Source: Streptomyces sp. ST2-7A (GTDB lineage: Bacteria; Actinomycetota; Actinomycetes; Streptomycetales; Streptomycetaceae). From it: a DNA stretch of 64,000 nt. The position numbers and the translations under genes were made by a program. The first letter of the stretch is position 1. The number at the start of each line of letters is the position of its first letter. Location of the stretch: positions 19,355 to 83,354 of the forward strand of contig NZ_JAJUWS010000029.1 in assembly GCF_021390475.1 (NCBI RefSeq), in the 5' to 3' direction. Positions 9,123-17,011 of this stretch are shown here, in pieces. The notes under the pieces are model-generated. The model saw only the letters and a program-made list of their open reading frames with translations. It was not told the origin of the DNA and did no database searches.

Positions 9123-9449
9123 GCCGGTGGGGCGGCTCCCCGCCCCACTGCGCCCCGGCCCCCGGTGCCCGCTCCGGGGCCGTCCCGCCCCCCGCGGCAC
9201 GGCCCCCGGAGGGGCGCCGCAACGCCCACCACCGCCCCGGAATGTCCGGTTGCCGGTGGTGGGTGTTCTGTTTCCGGCACATGGCTCACATCACGAGGCG
9301 GTCACACTTGCGACGGCCGTCTGTTTACCGGACGTTCCATGGCAATAGATTCCGCTCCACGCCGCACCCGCCGTGTGCCGGTCTCCACCCGGTGTGCACG
9401 ATTCCCGTGCGGTGGCCTTCGGCTCCGGATTCGCCCCAGGGGGTACCCC
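9123..9449. other. Intergenic region before livK
   Basis: 327 bases without a gene. The left part holds the terminator of the response regulator (9127-9148) and a second imperfect GC-rich inverted repeat around 9172-9218. The AT-richer stretch around 9290-9355 is the likely site of the livK promoter, but I cannot assign boxes with confidence. Confidence 0.45.
9127..9148 (+). terminator. Hairpin terminator after the response regulator
   Basis: GTGGGGCGG (9127-9135) and CCGCCCCAC (9140-9148) form a perfect 9-bp stem with a 4-base loop, immediately after the stop codon. Confidence 0.65.
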
Positions 9450-10619
9450 ATGCTCAGCAAGAGAGTCGTGAAGCTCGCGATACCGGTCGCGATCGGCGCG
9501 CTCGCGCTCACCGCCTGTGGCAGCGACGACGGCGGCGGAGGCGGCGACGCCTCCGGTTCCGTCTTCAAGATCGCCTACCAGGGCCCGCTCTCCGGCGACA
9601 ACGTCGACCTCGGCATCAACATGGAGAACGGCGTCAAGCTCGCCATCGACGAGGCCAACGAGTCGGGCGACTACGACGTCACCTTCGAGTACCTGGACGC
9701 CGACGACCGCGGTGAGCCCGGTCAGGCCACCGCCGCCGCCCAGCGGGCCATCGACGACGAGGACGTCATCGCCGTCGTCGGCCCGGCCTTCTCCGGCGCC
9801 GCCTCCGTGGCCGCCCCCCTCTACGGTGAGGCCGGCATGGCCGCCCTCACCCCCTCGGCCACCAACCCCGACCTCACCCAGCAGGGCTTCCCGACCTTCC
9901 TGCGCGGTGTGCCCAACGACGCCGAGCAGGGCGCGGCGATCGCCGCCTTCTTCGCCGAGCAGGGCGTGGAGAAGGCCATGGTCGTCGACGACCTCGGCGA
10001 CTACAGCATCGGCCTGGCCGATGTCGCCCAGCAGGGCATGGAGGAGGCCGGCATCGAGGTCGTCCGCGAGTCGGTGCCCGCCGACACCGTGGACCACAGC
10101 GGCATCGCCCGCACCGCCGTGACCTCCGACGCCGACGGCCTGGTCTACACCGGCTACTACTCGCAGGCCGGTCCGCTGGCGGTCAAGCTCGCCGAGGCCG
10201 GGTTCGACGGCATCAAGCTCGGCGGCGACGGCGTGAAGGACCCCGAGTTCATCAACCTCGCCCCCGGCGGCGAGGCCGAGGAGTGGTACCTCAGCTGCCC
10301 GTGCCGCGACCTGGACGCCGACCAGGAGGGTCGCGACTTCACCGAGCGCTACGAGGCCGAGTACAACCGCGAGCCGGGCACCTACACCCCCGAGGCCTAC
10401 GACGCCGCGATGATGATCATCCAGGCCGTGGCAGAGCTGGGCGAGGCCGCCGACCGCCAGTCGGTCTACGAGGCGCTGTCCGTCGGAACCCACGACGGCG
10501 TGGCCAAGACCCTGAGCTTCGACGAGAACGGCGAGTACGCCGGCTCCGGTATCTACATCTACCGGGTCGAGAACGACACCATCACCGCCCTGGGCGACAT
10601 CACCGAGATCACCGGCTGA
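9450..10619 (+). CDS. livK: Branched-chain amino-acid ABC transporter, substrate-binding lipoprotein
   Basis: A 389-residue exported binding protein of the Leu/Ile/Val family (periplasmic-binding fold type I). A signal peptide of about 22 residues ends in the lipobox LTAC, so Cys23 is lipidated and the protein is anchored outside the membrane; a Gly-rich linker follows. The mature part starts with the family-typical FKIAYQGPLSGDN. The ATG at 9450 follows AGGGGG by 6 bases. It is first in the transporter operon livKHMGF. A strong hairpin behind it (10649-10680) probably lowers expression of the downstream membrane genes relative to the binding protein. Confidence 0.95.
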   Translation: MLSKRVVKLAIPVAIGALALTACGSDDGGGGGDASGSVFKIAYQGPLSGDNVDLGINMENGVKLAIDEANESGDYDVTFEYLDADDRGEPGQATAAAQRAIDDEDVIAVVGPAFSGAASVAAPLYGEAGMAALTPSATNPDLTQQGFPTFLRGVPNDAEQGAAIAAFFAEQGVEKAMVVDDLGDYSIGLADVAQQGMEEAGIEVVRESVPADTVDHSGIARTAVTSDADGLVYTGYYSQAGPLAVKLAEAGFDGIKLGGDGVKDPEFINLAPGGEAEEWYLSCPCRDLDADQEGRDFTERYEAEYNREPGTYTPEAYDAAMMIIQAVAELGEAADRQSVYEALSVGTHDGVAKTLSFDENGEYAGSGIYIYRVENDTITALGDITEITG

Positions 10620-10648
10620 CGCCGGACTCGGTATCACCACCGGCATAC

Positions 10649-10680
10649 CGGCGGGGCGTGGCCGATCCCACGCCCCGCCG
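10649..10680 (+). terminator. Intercistronic hairpin between livK and livH
   Basis: A perfect 13-bp stem (10649-10661 with 10668-10680) has a 6-base loop and is followed by TTT. It lies inside the operon, 29 bases after livK, so it probably acts as a partial terminator or mRNA-stabilising element that raises the share of livK transcript. Confidence 0.75.
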
Positions 10681-10765
10681 TTTCCCGCCCAGCCACCGCC
10701 GCGGCGGTTTCCCCCGGGACCGGGGAGCCGCCCACCGGGGCGGTGAATCCGCAAGGAAGTGCTCG

Positions 10766-11689
10766 ATGACCCTCTTCGACTTCTGGGACGTCCTCGTCCT
10801 GGGGGTGGTGCTCGGCTCGTTGTACGCCGTCATCGCCATCGGTTACACCCTCGTCTACGGCGTCCTCCAGCTCCTGAACTTCGCGCACAGCGAGGTCTTC
10901 ATGACCGGAGGATTCGGCGGGGTGATCGCCCTCACCCTCGTCGTCCCCGTCGCCGCCCCCTCCCTGGCGCAGTCCGCCGGCTACGTCGTGCTCGGTATCT
11001 GCACCGGAGCCCTGCTCGGCGCGACCGTCGCCTTCTTCCTGGAGAAGGTGGCCTACCGGCCGTTGCGCCGCCGCAACGCCCCCCGCCTGGTCTTCCTCAT
11101 CACGGCCATCGGCGCCTCGTTCTTCCTGTACAACCTCGCGGGCAAGCTCTTCGGCCGCAACGCCATGCCGATGCCCCGCATGTACGAGAACCGCACGGTC
11201 CTGACGATCTTCGACACCACCATCAACATCACCCAGCTGCTGATCGTCTGCAGCGGCGTGCTGATGCTCCTGATCGTCGACCACGTGGTCAACCGCACCA
11301 AGCTCGGCTCGGGTATCCGGGCCGTCGCCCAGGACCCCGAGGTGGCCTCCCTGATGGGGGTCAACATCGACAAGGTGGTCTCCCGCACCTTCATCCTGGG
11401 CGGTCTGATGGGCGGTGCCGCCGGCTTCCTCTTCGGCACCACCAACCAGGTCTTCTACACGATGGGCTTCCTGCCCGGCATCACCGCCTTCGCGGCGGCG
11501 GTCCTCGGCGGGATCGGCAACGTGCGCGGCGCCATGCTCGGTGGCATGACCCTCGGCATCGTCGAGGCGTTCACCGTCGACGTCTTCGGCGACGCCTGGC
11601 GGTACGTCGGCGCCTTCGGGGCCCTGGTCCTGGTGCTGATGATCCGTCCGACCGGAATTCTCGGCGAGCGCGTGGCGAGGACGGCATGA
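10766..11689 (+). CDS. livH: Branched-chain amino-acid ABC transporter permease (LivH)
   Basis: A 307-residue inner-membrane permease of the LivH family with about eight membrane helices. LNFAHSEVFMTGG near the N-terminus and the C-terminal AAAVLGGIGNVRGAMLGG are family signatures; the latter is the coupling region that contacts the ATPases. The ATG is preceded by AAGGAAGT. The stop overlaps the livM start by 4 bases. Confidence 0.95.
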   Translation: MTLFDFWDVLVLGVVLGSLYAVIAIGYTLVYGVLQLLNFAHSEVFMTGGFGGVIALTLVVPVAAPSLAQSAGYVVLGICTGALLGATVAFFLEKVAYRPLRRRNAPRLVFLITAIGASFFLYNLAGKLFGRNAMPMPRMYENRTVLTIFDTTINITQLLIVCSGVLMLLIVDHVVNRTKLGSGIRAVAQDPEVASLMGVNIDKVVSRTFILGGLMGGAAGFLFGTTNQVFYTMGFLPGITAFAAAVLGGIGNVRGAMLGGMTLGIVEAFTVDVFGDAWRYVGAFGALVLVLMIRPTGILGERVARTA

Positions 11690-13101
11690 CAGCGACCGAC
11701 AACACCTCCATCCCCGGCACCCCCGGTCCCACCGCTTCGAAGCGGGCCGCCGAGGCCGCCCGCCTGCGCCGCACCGCCTGGTACCGCACCCCCCGCTACA
11801 CGCGACTGTTCGCCCTGATGGGGGTCGCCCTCGTCGGCGCCCAGGTCACCGGCGAGCAGGGCACCAACCGCGACATCTTCCACGCCATGCGGGAGAACAT
11901 CACCGGCCCCGGTCTGTGGCTGTGGGTCGGCGCCTGCCTGTTGGTCTGGGTGGTCCGCGAGTTCCTGCGCGAGCCCGTGGTCAACGCCTGGTCCACCGCC
12001 CGCCGCGCCGGTACCGCGCCCGCCGAGCGGGCCCGCACCGTGTGGCGCCGCGACCCGCGGCTGCGGATGATCGCGCTCACCGCCCTGCTGGTCTTCCTGG
12101 TCGTGCTGCCCTTCCTGGTCAGTCGGCACTGGCAGCAGGTCCTGGTCGACCAGATCGCCATCTACGTCCTGCTGGCCATCGGCCTGAACGTGGTGGTCGG
12201 CTGGGCCGGCATGCTCGACCTCGGCTTCATCGCCTTCTTCGCGATCGGCGCCTACAGCGCGGCCTTCTGGACCGGGTCCCTCCCGGTCGCCCCGCCCTTC
12301 GAGCTGAACAACTTCGCGGTCATCCCGATCGCGGTGATCACCTGCCTGGTGGCGGGCGTCCTGTTGGGCGCGCCGACCCTGCGGCTGCGCGGCGACTACC
12401 TGGCCATCGTCACGCTCGGCTTCCACGAGATCGTCTACCTGATGGCGAAGAACTGGGTCGAGTTCACCGGCGGCACCCGGGGCGCCTCGGTGGACCGCTT
12501 CAGCATCGACCTGGGCTTCTTCAGCTACCAGTGGGGTCTGGACCCGCGCCCCTACTACTGGCTCCAGCTCGGCTTCATCGTCGCGCTGCTGGTCCTGTTC
12601 ATCCGCCTGGAGCACTCCCGGGTCGGCCGTGCCTGGACCGCCATCCGCGAGGACGAGGTGGCCGCCGCCGCCACCGGCGTGGACACCGTCCGCTTCAAGC
12701 TGCTGGCCTTCGCCATCGGCGCCTCCACCTCCGGTGTCGCCGGTGTGGTGTACGCGAGCAAGCTCGGCTTCATCAACTCCGAGTTCTTCATCGTGCTGTT
12801 CTCGGTGCTGGTGCTGTCCTACGTGATCTTCGGCGGGATGGGCTCCATCCCCGGCGTGCTGCTGGGCACCGCCATCCTCATCTGGCTGCCGGAGTTCCTG
12901 CGGGACACCGTCCCGGCCCAGGACCGCTACATGTACCTCGGGGCGCTGCTGGTGATCATGATGATCTATCGACCACAGGGACTGTGGCCCTCGCGCCGAC
13001 GCGTCCGCGAACTGCACATGGCGGAGGAGGGCACCGCCGCCCGGGCCATGCCGGCCGCCGGCGGACGCCCCGCGACCACGGGAGGGGACACCCCGTCGTG
13101 A
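11686..13101 (+). CDS. livM: Branched-chain amino-acid ABC transporter permease (LivM)
   Basis: A 471-residue permease of the LivM family. The conserved body (from about residue 140) includes the family stretches GLNVVVGWAGMLDLGFIAF and GDYLAIVTLGFHEI, and the coupling segment FGGMGSIPGVLLG. It is longer than many LivM proteins, because the first ~140 residues add a charged segment and two extra hydrophobic segments, as in several actinobacterial homologues. The ATG overlaps the livH stop, and the end overlaps the livG start. Confidence 0.93.
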   Translation: MTATDNTSIPGTPGPTASKRAAEAARLRRTAWYRTPRYTRLFALMGVALVGAQVTGEQGTNRDIFHAMRENITGPGLWLWVGACLLVWVVREFLREPVVNAWSTARRAGTAPAERARTVWRRDPRLRMIALTALLVFLVVLPFLVSRHWQQVLVDQIAIYVLLAIGLNVVVGWAGMLDLGFIAFFAIGAYSAAFWTGSLPVAPPFELNNFAVIPIAVITCLVAGVLLGAPTLRLRGDYLAIVTLGFHEIVYLMAKNWVEFTGGTRGASVDRFSIDLGFFSYQWGLDPRPYYWLQLGFIVALLVLFIRLEHSRVGRAWTAIREDEVAAAATGVDTVRFKLLAFAIGASTSGVAGVVYASKLGFINSEFFIVLFSVLVLSYVIFGGMGSIPGVLLGTAILIWLPEFLRDTVPAQDRYMYLGALLVIMMIYRPQGLWPSRRRVRELHMAEEGTAARAMPAAGGRPATTGGDTPS

Positions 13102-14063
13102 CCACCGAGATGAAGCGGGCAGCCGACCGCGCCCCCGAGGGCGACGCGGCACCCCACCCCACGATCCTGGAGACCTCCGGGGTCACCCTCCGCTTCGGCG
13201 GTCTGACCAGCCTCGACCACGTCGACCTGGCGATGCGGCGCGGCGAGATCCTGGCCATCATCGGCCCCAACGGGGCCGGAAAGACCTCGCTGTTCAACTC
13301 CCTGACCGGCGCCTACCTGCCGCAGGAGGGCGCCATCACCTACCGGCCCCGGGCCGGTGGGGAGGAGGAGCTGCGCGGTCGCAAGCCGTTCCGGGTCAGC
13401 CGACTCGGCCTGGCCCGCACCTTCCAGAACATCCGCCTGTTCGGGGCGCTCACCGCGCTGGAGAACGTCAAGATCGCGGTGGAGACCCGGCAGCGCACCG
13501 ACGCCGTCTCGATCATGCTCGGCCTGCCGCATGCCCGGCGCGCCGAACGCGACAGCGACCGGCGCGCCCACGAGGTGATGCGTTTCGTCGGCCTGGAACA
13601 CCGGCTCAATGAGCTGGCGGCCTCCCTCAGCTACGGCGAGCAGCGCCGGCTGGAGATCGCCCGGGCCCTGGCCACCGAGCCGGAGCTGCTGCTGCTGGAC
13701 GAGCCGGCCGCCGGCACCAACCCCACCGAGAAGCACGACCTGGAGGAGTTGATCCGCCGGATCAACGCCGAGCTGGGGGTCAGCGTGCTCCTCATCGAGC
13801 ACGACATGCGGCTGGTGATGTCGGTCGCCGACCGGGTCGCGGTCCTCAACTTCGGTCGGAAGATCGCCGAGGGCACCCCGGGGCAGGTCCAGCGCGACCC
13901 GGCCGTCATCGAGGCATACCTCGGTGCGTCGGCGGAGGAGGAGACGGAGGTCGTCGCCGACCTGGTGGCCGACCTCGAGGCCGAACACGCCGACGACCCG
14001 GAGTGGCGGGGCGGCGACCACGCCGCCGAGAGCCGGCCGAACGACGGGGAGGAGCGGTCGTGA
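13098..14063 (+). CDS. livG: Branched-chain amino-acid ABC transporter ATPase (LivG)
   Basis: A 321-residue ABC ATPase. Walker A GPNGAGKTS is near residue 56, the signature LSYGEQRRLEIARAL near 177 and Walker B LLLLDEPAAG near 198. The conserved domain ends around residue 275, and about 45 acidic, Glu/Asp-rich residues follow, an extension not needed for ATPase function. The GTG start overlaps the livM stop within a GGGAGGGG context, and its stop overlaps livF. Confidence 0.95.
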   Translation: MTTEMKRAADRAPEGDAAPHPTILETSGVTLRFGGLTSLDHVDLAMRRGEILAIIGPNGAGKTSLFNSLTGAYLPQEGAITYRPRAGGEEELRGRKPFRVSRLGLARTFQNIRLFGALTALENVKIAVETRQRTDAVSIMLGLPHARRAERDSDRRAHEVMRFVGLEHRLNELAASLSYGEQRRLEIARALATEPELLLLDEPAAGTNPTEKHDLEELIRRINAELGVSVLLIEHDMRLVMSVADRVAVLNFGRKIAEGTPGQVQRDPAVIEAYLGASAEEETEVVADLVADLEAEHADDPEWRGGDHAAESRPNDGEERS

Positions 14064-14884
14064 GCGACCCGAACGACCACCGCACGACCACCGGAAAGGC
14101 CGGGACGGTGAGCACGGAGAAGACCGCGCCGGCCGCGTCCGCCGGGTCCGGCGGGGAGGCCCCCCTGCTGGAACTGCGGGACCTGCACGTCTTCTACGGG
14201 GCGATCGAGGCGCTCAAGGGGATCAACCTCTCCGTGCGCACCGGGGAGGTGGTGGCCCTGCTCGGCGCCAACGGCGCGGGCAAGTCCACCACCCTGCAGA
14301 CCGCCTCCGGCATGATCGCCCCCCGACAGGGCGGCGTCCTGCTGCACGGCGAGCGGGTGGACGGCATCCCCTCCCACGAGTTGGTCCGCTTCGGCATCGG
14401 CCACGTCCCCGAGGGGCGGCGGGTCTTCGCCCGGATGAACGTGGTGGAGAACCTCAACATGGGGGCCTACCGCTTCAAGCGGCCGGACCCGGCGGACCTG
14501 GAGCGCGTCTTCCACCTCTTCCCCCGGTTGCAGGAACGCCGCAAGCAGGTGGCGGGCACGCTCTCCGGCGGCGAGCAGCAGATGCTCGCCATCGGTCGCG
14601 CCCTGATGGGCAAGCCGGAACTGCTGCTGCTCGACGAGCCCTCGATGGGCCTGGCGCCGCTGATCGTCCAGCAGATCTTCGAGATCCTCAAGGAGATCAA
14701 CGAACAGGGCACCACCCTGTTGCTGGTCGAGCAGAACGCCTCCCAGGCCCTGCAACTGGCCAACCGGGGTTACGTGTTGGAGACCGGTGAGGTGGTGATG
14801 GAGGGACCCGCCGGCGAACTGCTGGCCGACCCCCGGATCCGGGCCGCCTACCTCGGCGAGCACGTGGAGGCCGAGCACTCCTGA
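14060..14884 (+). CDS. livF: Branched-chain amino-acid ABC transporter ATPase (LivF)
   Basis: A 274-residue ABC ATPase, partner of LivG. A hydrophilic N-terminus of about 35 residues precedes the domain. Walker A GANGAGKST is near residue 70, the signature LSGGEQQMLAIGRAL is present and Walker B is LLLLDEPSMGL. The GTG at 14060 overlaps the livG stop and follows GGGGAGGAG. An internal GTG at 14108 is a possible shorter start that would remove most of the extension. Last gene of the transporter operon. Confidence 0.95.
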   Translation: MSDPNDHRTTTGKAGTVSTEKTAPAASAGSGGEAPLLELRDLHVFYGAIEALKGINLSVRTGEVVALLGANGAGKSTTLQTASGMIAPRQGGVLLHGERVDGIPSHELVRFGIGHVPEGRRVFARMNVVENLNMGAYRFKRPDPADLERVFHLFPRLQERRKQVAGTLSGGEQQMLAIGRALMGKPELLLLDEPSMGLAPLIVQQIFEILKEINEQGTTLLLVEQNASQALQLANRGYVLETGEVVMEGPAGELLADPRIRAAYLGEHVEAEHS

Positions 14885-14917
14885 CCGACCCCGCCCCGCG
14901 CGGGCGACCGACACCCC

Positions 14918-14955
14918 GACGGGGCGTCACGGGATCACCCCCGTGGCGCCCCGTC
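14918..14955. terminator. Bidirectional terminator between liv operon and the small-protein operon
   Basis: The 16-base arms (14918-14933 and 14940-14955) pair completely in RNA with one G-U. The loop has 6 bases. It sits between two convergent transcription units. Confidence 0.65.
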
Positions 14956-15014
14956 TGCGTCCCCGGGCCGCCGGGCCCTCGGCCGCCGGGGGCGGGGTCG
15001 GCGACGGCCCCGCC

Positions 15015-15179
15015 TCACCGACCTCCGACGAGCACGACGACGCCGAACAGCAGCAGGGCGCACCCCGCTCCGGCGACCGCGCACAGGGCGAGGGAACGGC
15101 CGATCTCTCCCACCCGTCGATGTCGGGCGCGCCGGCGCCGGCGCGTCGGGGGGAGTGACCGCCGCCCGTGCCGGGTCAC
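15015..15179 (-). CDS. Small single-span membrane protein
   Basis: A 54-residue protein, not recognised. The first 25 residues are strongly basic (a run of arginines), followed by a hydrophobic helix from about residue 29 to 52 (SLALCAVAGAGCALLLFGVV) and a two- or three-residue tail. This predicts one membrane span with the basic end in the cytoplasm. Its GTG start overlaps the stop of the upstream Cys-rich gene by 4 bases (GTGA), good evidence that the small frame is real and translationally coupled. A terminator follows it on the minus strand at 14918-14955. Confidence 0.55.
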   Translation of the reverse strand: MTRHGRRSLPPTRRRRRARHRRVGEIGRSLALCAVAGAGCALLLFGVVVLVGGR

Positions 15180-15490
15180 CCGCCCTCCCCGGACCGGTGG
15201 CAGGCACACGCGCATCCGATGTGGACGATGCCGGGCACCTCGTCGTGTCGAAGGTCGGGTCCGACGCACTCCCCGTGGCGCCCGATGCGACAGACGAAGC
15301 AGACGTACGCGCTTTCGAGGTCGCACCCGCGGAGGCAGGACGCGAGAGGCCGGACGGGCCGCTCGGCACCGTCGGCCCCGACCCCCGCCATCCGGGCCGA
15401 TGCCGGGGACCACGGCGGACCGATGGGCGTCCGGCGGGGCAGCACCGGACGTGGTGGACCACCGTGGCCGGTGTCCGTGGTGCGGTTCAA
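15176..15490 (-). CDS. Small cysteine-rich (putative zinc-binding) protein
   Basis: A 104-residue protein, not assigned. The second half is dense in metal-ligand residues: Cys52, 56, 64, 67, 75, 93, 95 and 97, with His72, 82, 90 and 98. Recognisable patterns are CVFC-like spacing (C64-x2-C67), a following H-x2-C and a terminal CACACH. This suggests one or two zinc sites; redox-active thiols are an alternative. The TTG start is supported by GGAGGTGA four bases upstream; an internal ATG (residue 34) would keep all Cys residues. It is coupled to the 54-residue membrane protein and divergent from the XRE regulator at 15611. Confidence 0.6.
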   Translation of the reverse strand: MNRTTDTGHGGPPRPVLPRRTPIGPPWSPASARMAGVGADGAERPVRPLASCLRGCDLESAYVCFVCRIGRHGECVGPDLRHDEVPGIVHIGCACACHRSGEGG

Positions 15491-15558
15491 CGAGTCACCT
15501 CCGAGGGGAACGGCTTTCCCTCTTCACCATCGGCGGGTAACCGACCCACCACAAGGAG

Positions 15559-15564
15559 TAGCCT
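15559..15564 (+). promoter_or_regulatory. Putative -10 box of the XRE regulator gene
   Basis: TAGCCT lies 46 bases before the ATG at 15611 in the 120-base divergent region. No convincing -35 is visible. Confidence 0.35.
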
Positions 15565-15610
15565 GTTCCCGGTCCTCGTTGGTACCGATCCGATGGGCGG
15601 AGCACACGAG

Positions 15611-16438
15611 ATGGACGCACGACACAAGGACACCCCACCACTGACCCCCGACCGACTCCTCGCCCGCCGACTGCGGGAGCACCGCGAGGCACGCGGACTC
15701 TCGCTGCGGGGGATGGGCGACCTCATCGGCTACCCGCACTCGTACGTCTCCCGGATGGAGACCGGGAAGCAGCGGCCCTCCGACGCCGTGGCGGAGAAAC
15801 TCGACCGGGAGCTGGGCACCTCCGGGGAGTTCGTCTCCCTGCTGGAGATGGCTCGCGCCCACCTGATCGAGGCGGGGGCGAAAGTGGTCCTGGACAGGGA
15901 AACCGAAGCCGTTCGGGTCGAGAGTTTCACATCAAGCGTGATTCCCGGCCTGCTCCAGACCGAGGAATACGCTTACGGCCTGATGCGGGCAGGCATCCCC
16001 GGGGCGGAAGAGGAGGAGATTCGGGAGCGTGTGGGCGTCCGCCTGAAGCGACAGGAGATTTTGACGAAGGAGAAACCGCCGGTGTACCGCGCGGTTCTCG
16101 ACGAGGCGGCACTGGCGCGCCCCGTGGGCGGACACGCCGTCATGCGGGAACAGTTGTCCCGTCTGATCACCCGGCAGGGACAGCCCAACATCACTGTCCA
16201 GATCCTTCCCTCGGCGGCCGGTGCGCACGGGATGATGGGGGGCAGTCTCCTGCTGTTGGATCTCGAAACCGGTCCGCCGGCGGCGTTGGTGGAGAGCTTC
16301 CGCACCGGGGTACCCGTCGAATCCCGATGGGAATACGTCGAGTGTGCGGAGATTTTCCTGGCCGCACGCCTGATGGCCCTGCCCGTGGACGAGTCAACAG
16401 AGCTGATCCGCCGATACGAGAAGGAGTACGCCGAGTGA
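15611..16438 (+). CDS. XRE-family regulator with DUF5753 domain
   Basis: A 275-residue protein of the large Streptomyces family that pairs with DUF397 proteins (WhiJ-like). An N-terminal helix-turn-helix (residues ~17-72, with GLSLRGMGDLIG and SYVSRMETGKQRPS) is followed by DUF5753 (~95-270), marked by SSVIPGLLQTEEYAYGLM. ATG 15611 is preferred because GGAG lies 8 bases upstream; ATG 15593 has no ribosome-binding site. It overlaps the DUF397 gene by 4 bases. Members control development, antibiotic production or local genes; the divergent small-protein operon is the obvious candidate target. Confidence 0.9.
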   Translation: MDARHKDTPPLTPDRLLARRLREHREARGLSLRGMGDLIGYPHSYVSRMETGKQRPSDAVAEKLDRELGTSGEFVSLLEMARAHLIEAGAKVVLDRETEAVRVESFTSSVIPGLLQTEEYAYGLMRAGIPGAEEEEIRERVGVRLKRQEILTKEKPPVYRAVLDEAALARPVGGHAVMREQLSRLITRQGQPNITVQILPSAAGAHGMMGGSLLLLDLETGPPAALVESFRTGVPVESRWEYVECAEIFLAARLMALPVDESTELIRRYEKEYAE

Positions 16439-16620
16439 GCGAGACCCCGTGGCGGAAGTCCACCCACAGCGGTAACGACAACGGCAACTGTCTCGAGGTG
16501 CGGGACGGTGTGCCCGCTATGGTGCCCGTCCGTGACAGCAAGCGGCCCGGGGGGCCGGTGGTGAACGTGCCGGTCGCCTCCTGGGTCGGTTTCGTCGATC
16601 ACCTCAAGCGTCGGGCCTGA
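16435..16620 (+). CDS. DUF397 protein (partner of XRE regulator)
   Basis: A 61-residue DUF397 protein with the family opening WRKSTHSG, a central NCLEV, the VRDSK segment and a C-terminal W-F-L pattern. These small proteins bind and modulate the adjacent XRE/DUF5753 regulator. The GTG overlaps the regulator's stop (GTGA), so the two are made together. Confidence 0.92.
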   Translation: MSETPWRKSTHSGNDNGNCLEVRDGVPAMVPVRDSKRPGGPVVNVPVASWVGFVDHLKRRA

Positions 16621-16653
16621 CCCGGCGCCCGCCCCCGGCCCCGGCCCGAACGA

Positions 16654-16684
16654 CGGCCCGCGACCGTGAGTCGGTCGCGGGCCG
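16654..16684 (+). terminator. Terminator after the DUF397 gene
   Basis: A perfect 13-bp stem (16654-16666 with 16672-16684) has a 5-base loop. Confidence 0.75.
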
Positions 16685-16737
16685 GCGTCGCGCACGGCGG
16701 GCGGGAAAACCCCGCGCGCCGCCGACCGGGTGCCGGC

Positions 16738-17011
16738 TACCCTGGTCGGGTCCTGTTGTCTCCGATGGAGGTGGACGTTGCGCATCTGAGGTTCGCGATC
16801 ACCGCGCGGTACGGCCCCCGGCCGTGTGCCGTCGTGCCGGTGGAGACCCTGTCTCCCGCACGACGCACCGCGTGAACGCGACCCCGGGTGCACGAGTCGT
16901 CCCCGCACGGGACCCGCACCTCTCCCCGCCCCCGCCCGGGCCGGTCGCCGCACGGTGCTCGCACACGCGCCCCATCGCCCATTCCGCGAGCGTGATTGCG
17001 AGAGAACACCG
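16738..17011 (+). promoter_or_regulatory. ABC-F gene leader with possible uORF attenuator
   Basis: TACCCT at 16738-16743 is a likely -10, giving a leader of about 260 bases before the ABC-F start at 17012. Two overlapping short frames use the GGAGG at 16767-16771. One is TTG at 16778 (Met-Arg-Ile-stop, spacing 6). The other is ATG at 16765, which runs 36 codons to 16875. From about 16831 to 16873 the RNA can form a long hairpin: GGAGAC/GTCTCC inside, and CGTCGTGC/GCACGACG outside. Resistance-type ABC-F genes are commonly controlled by ribosome stalling in such leaders. The assignment here is inference from structure. Confidence 0.45.
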
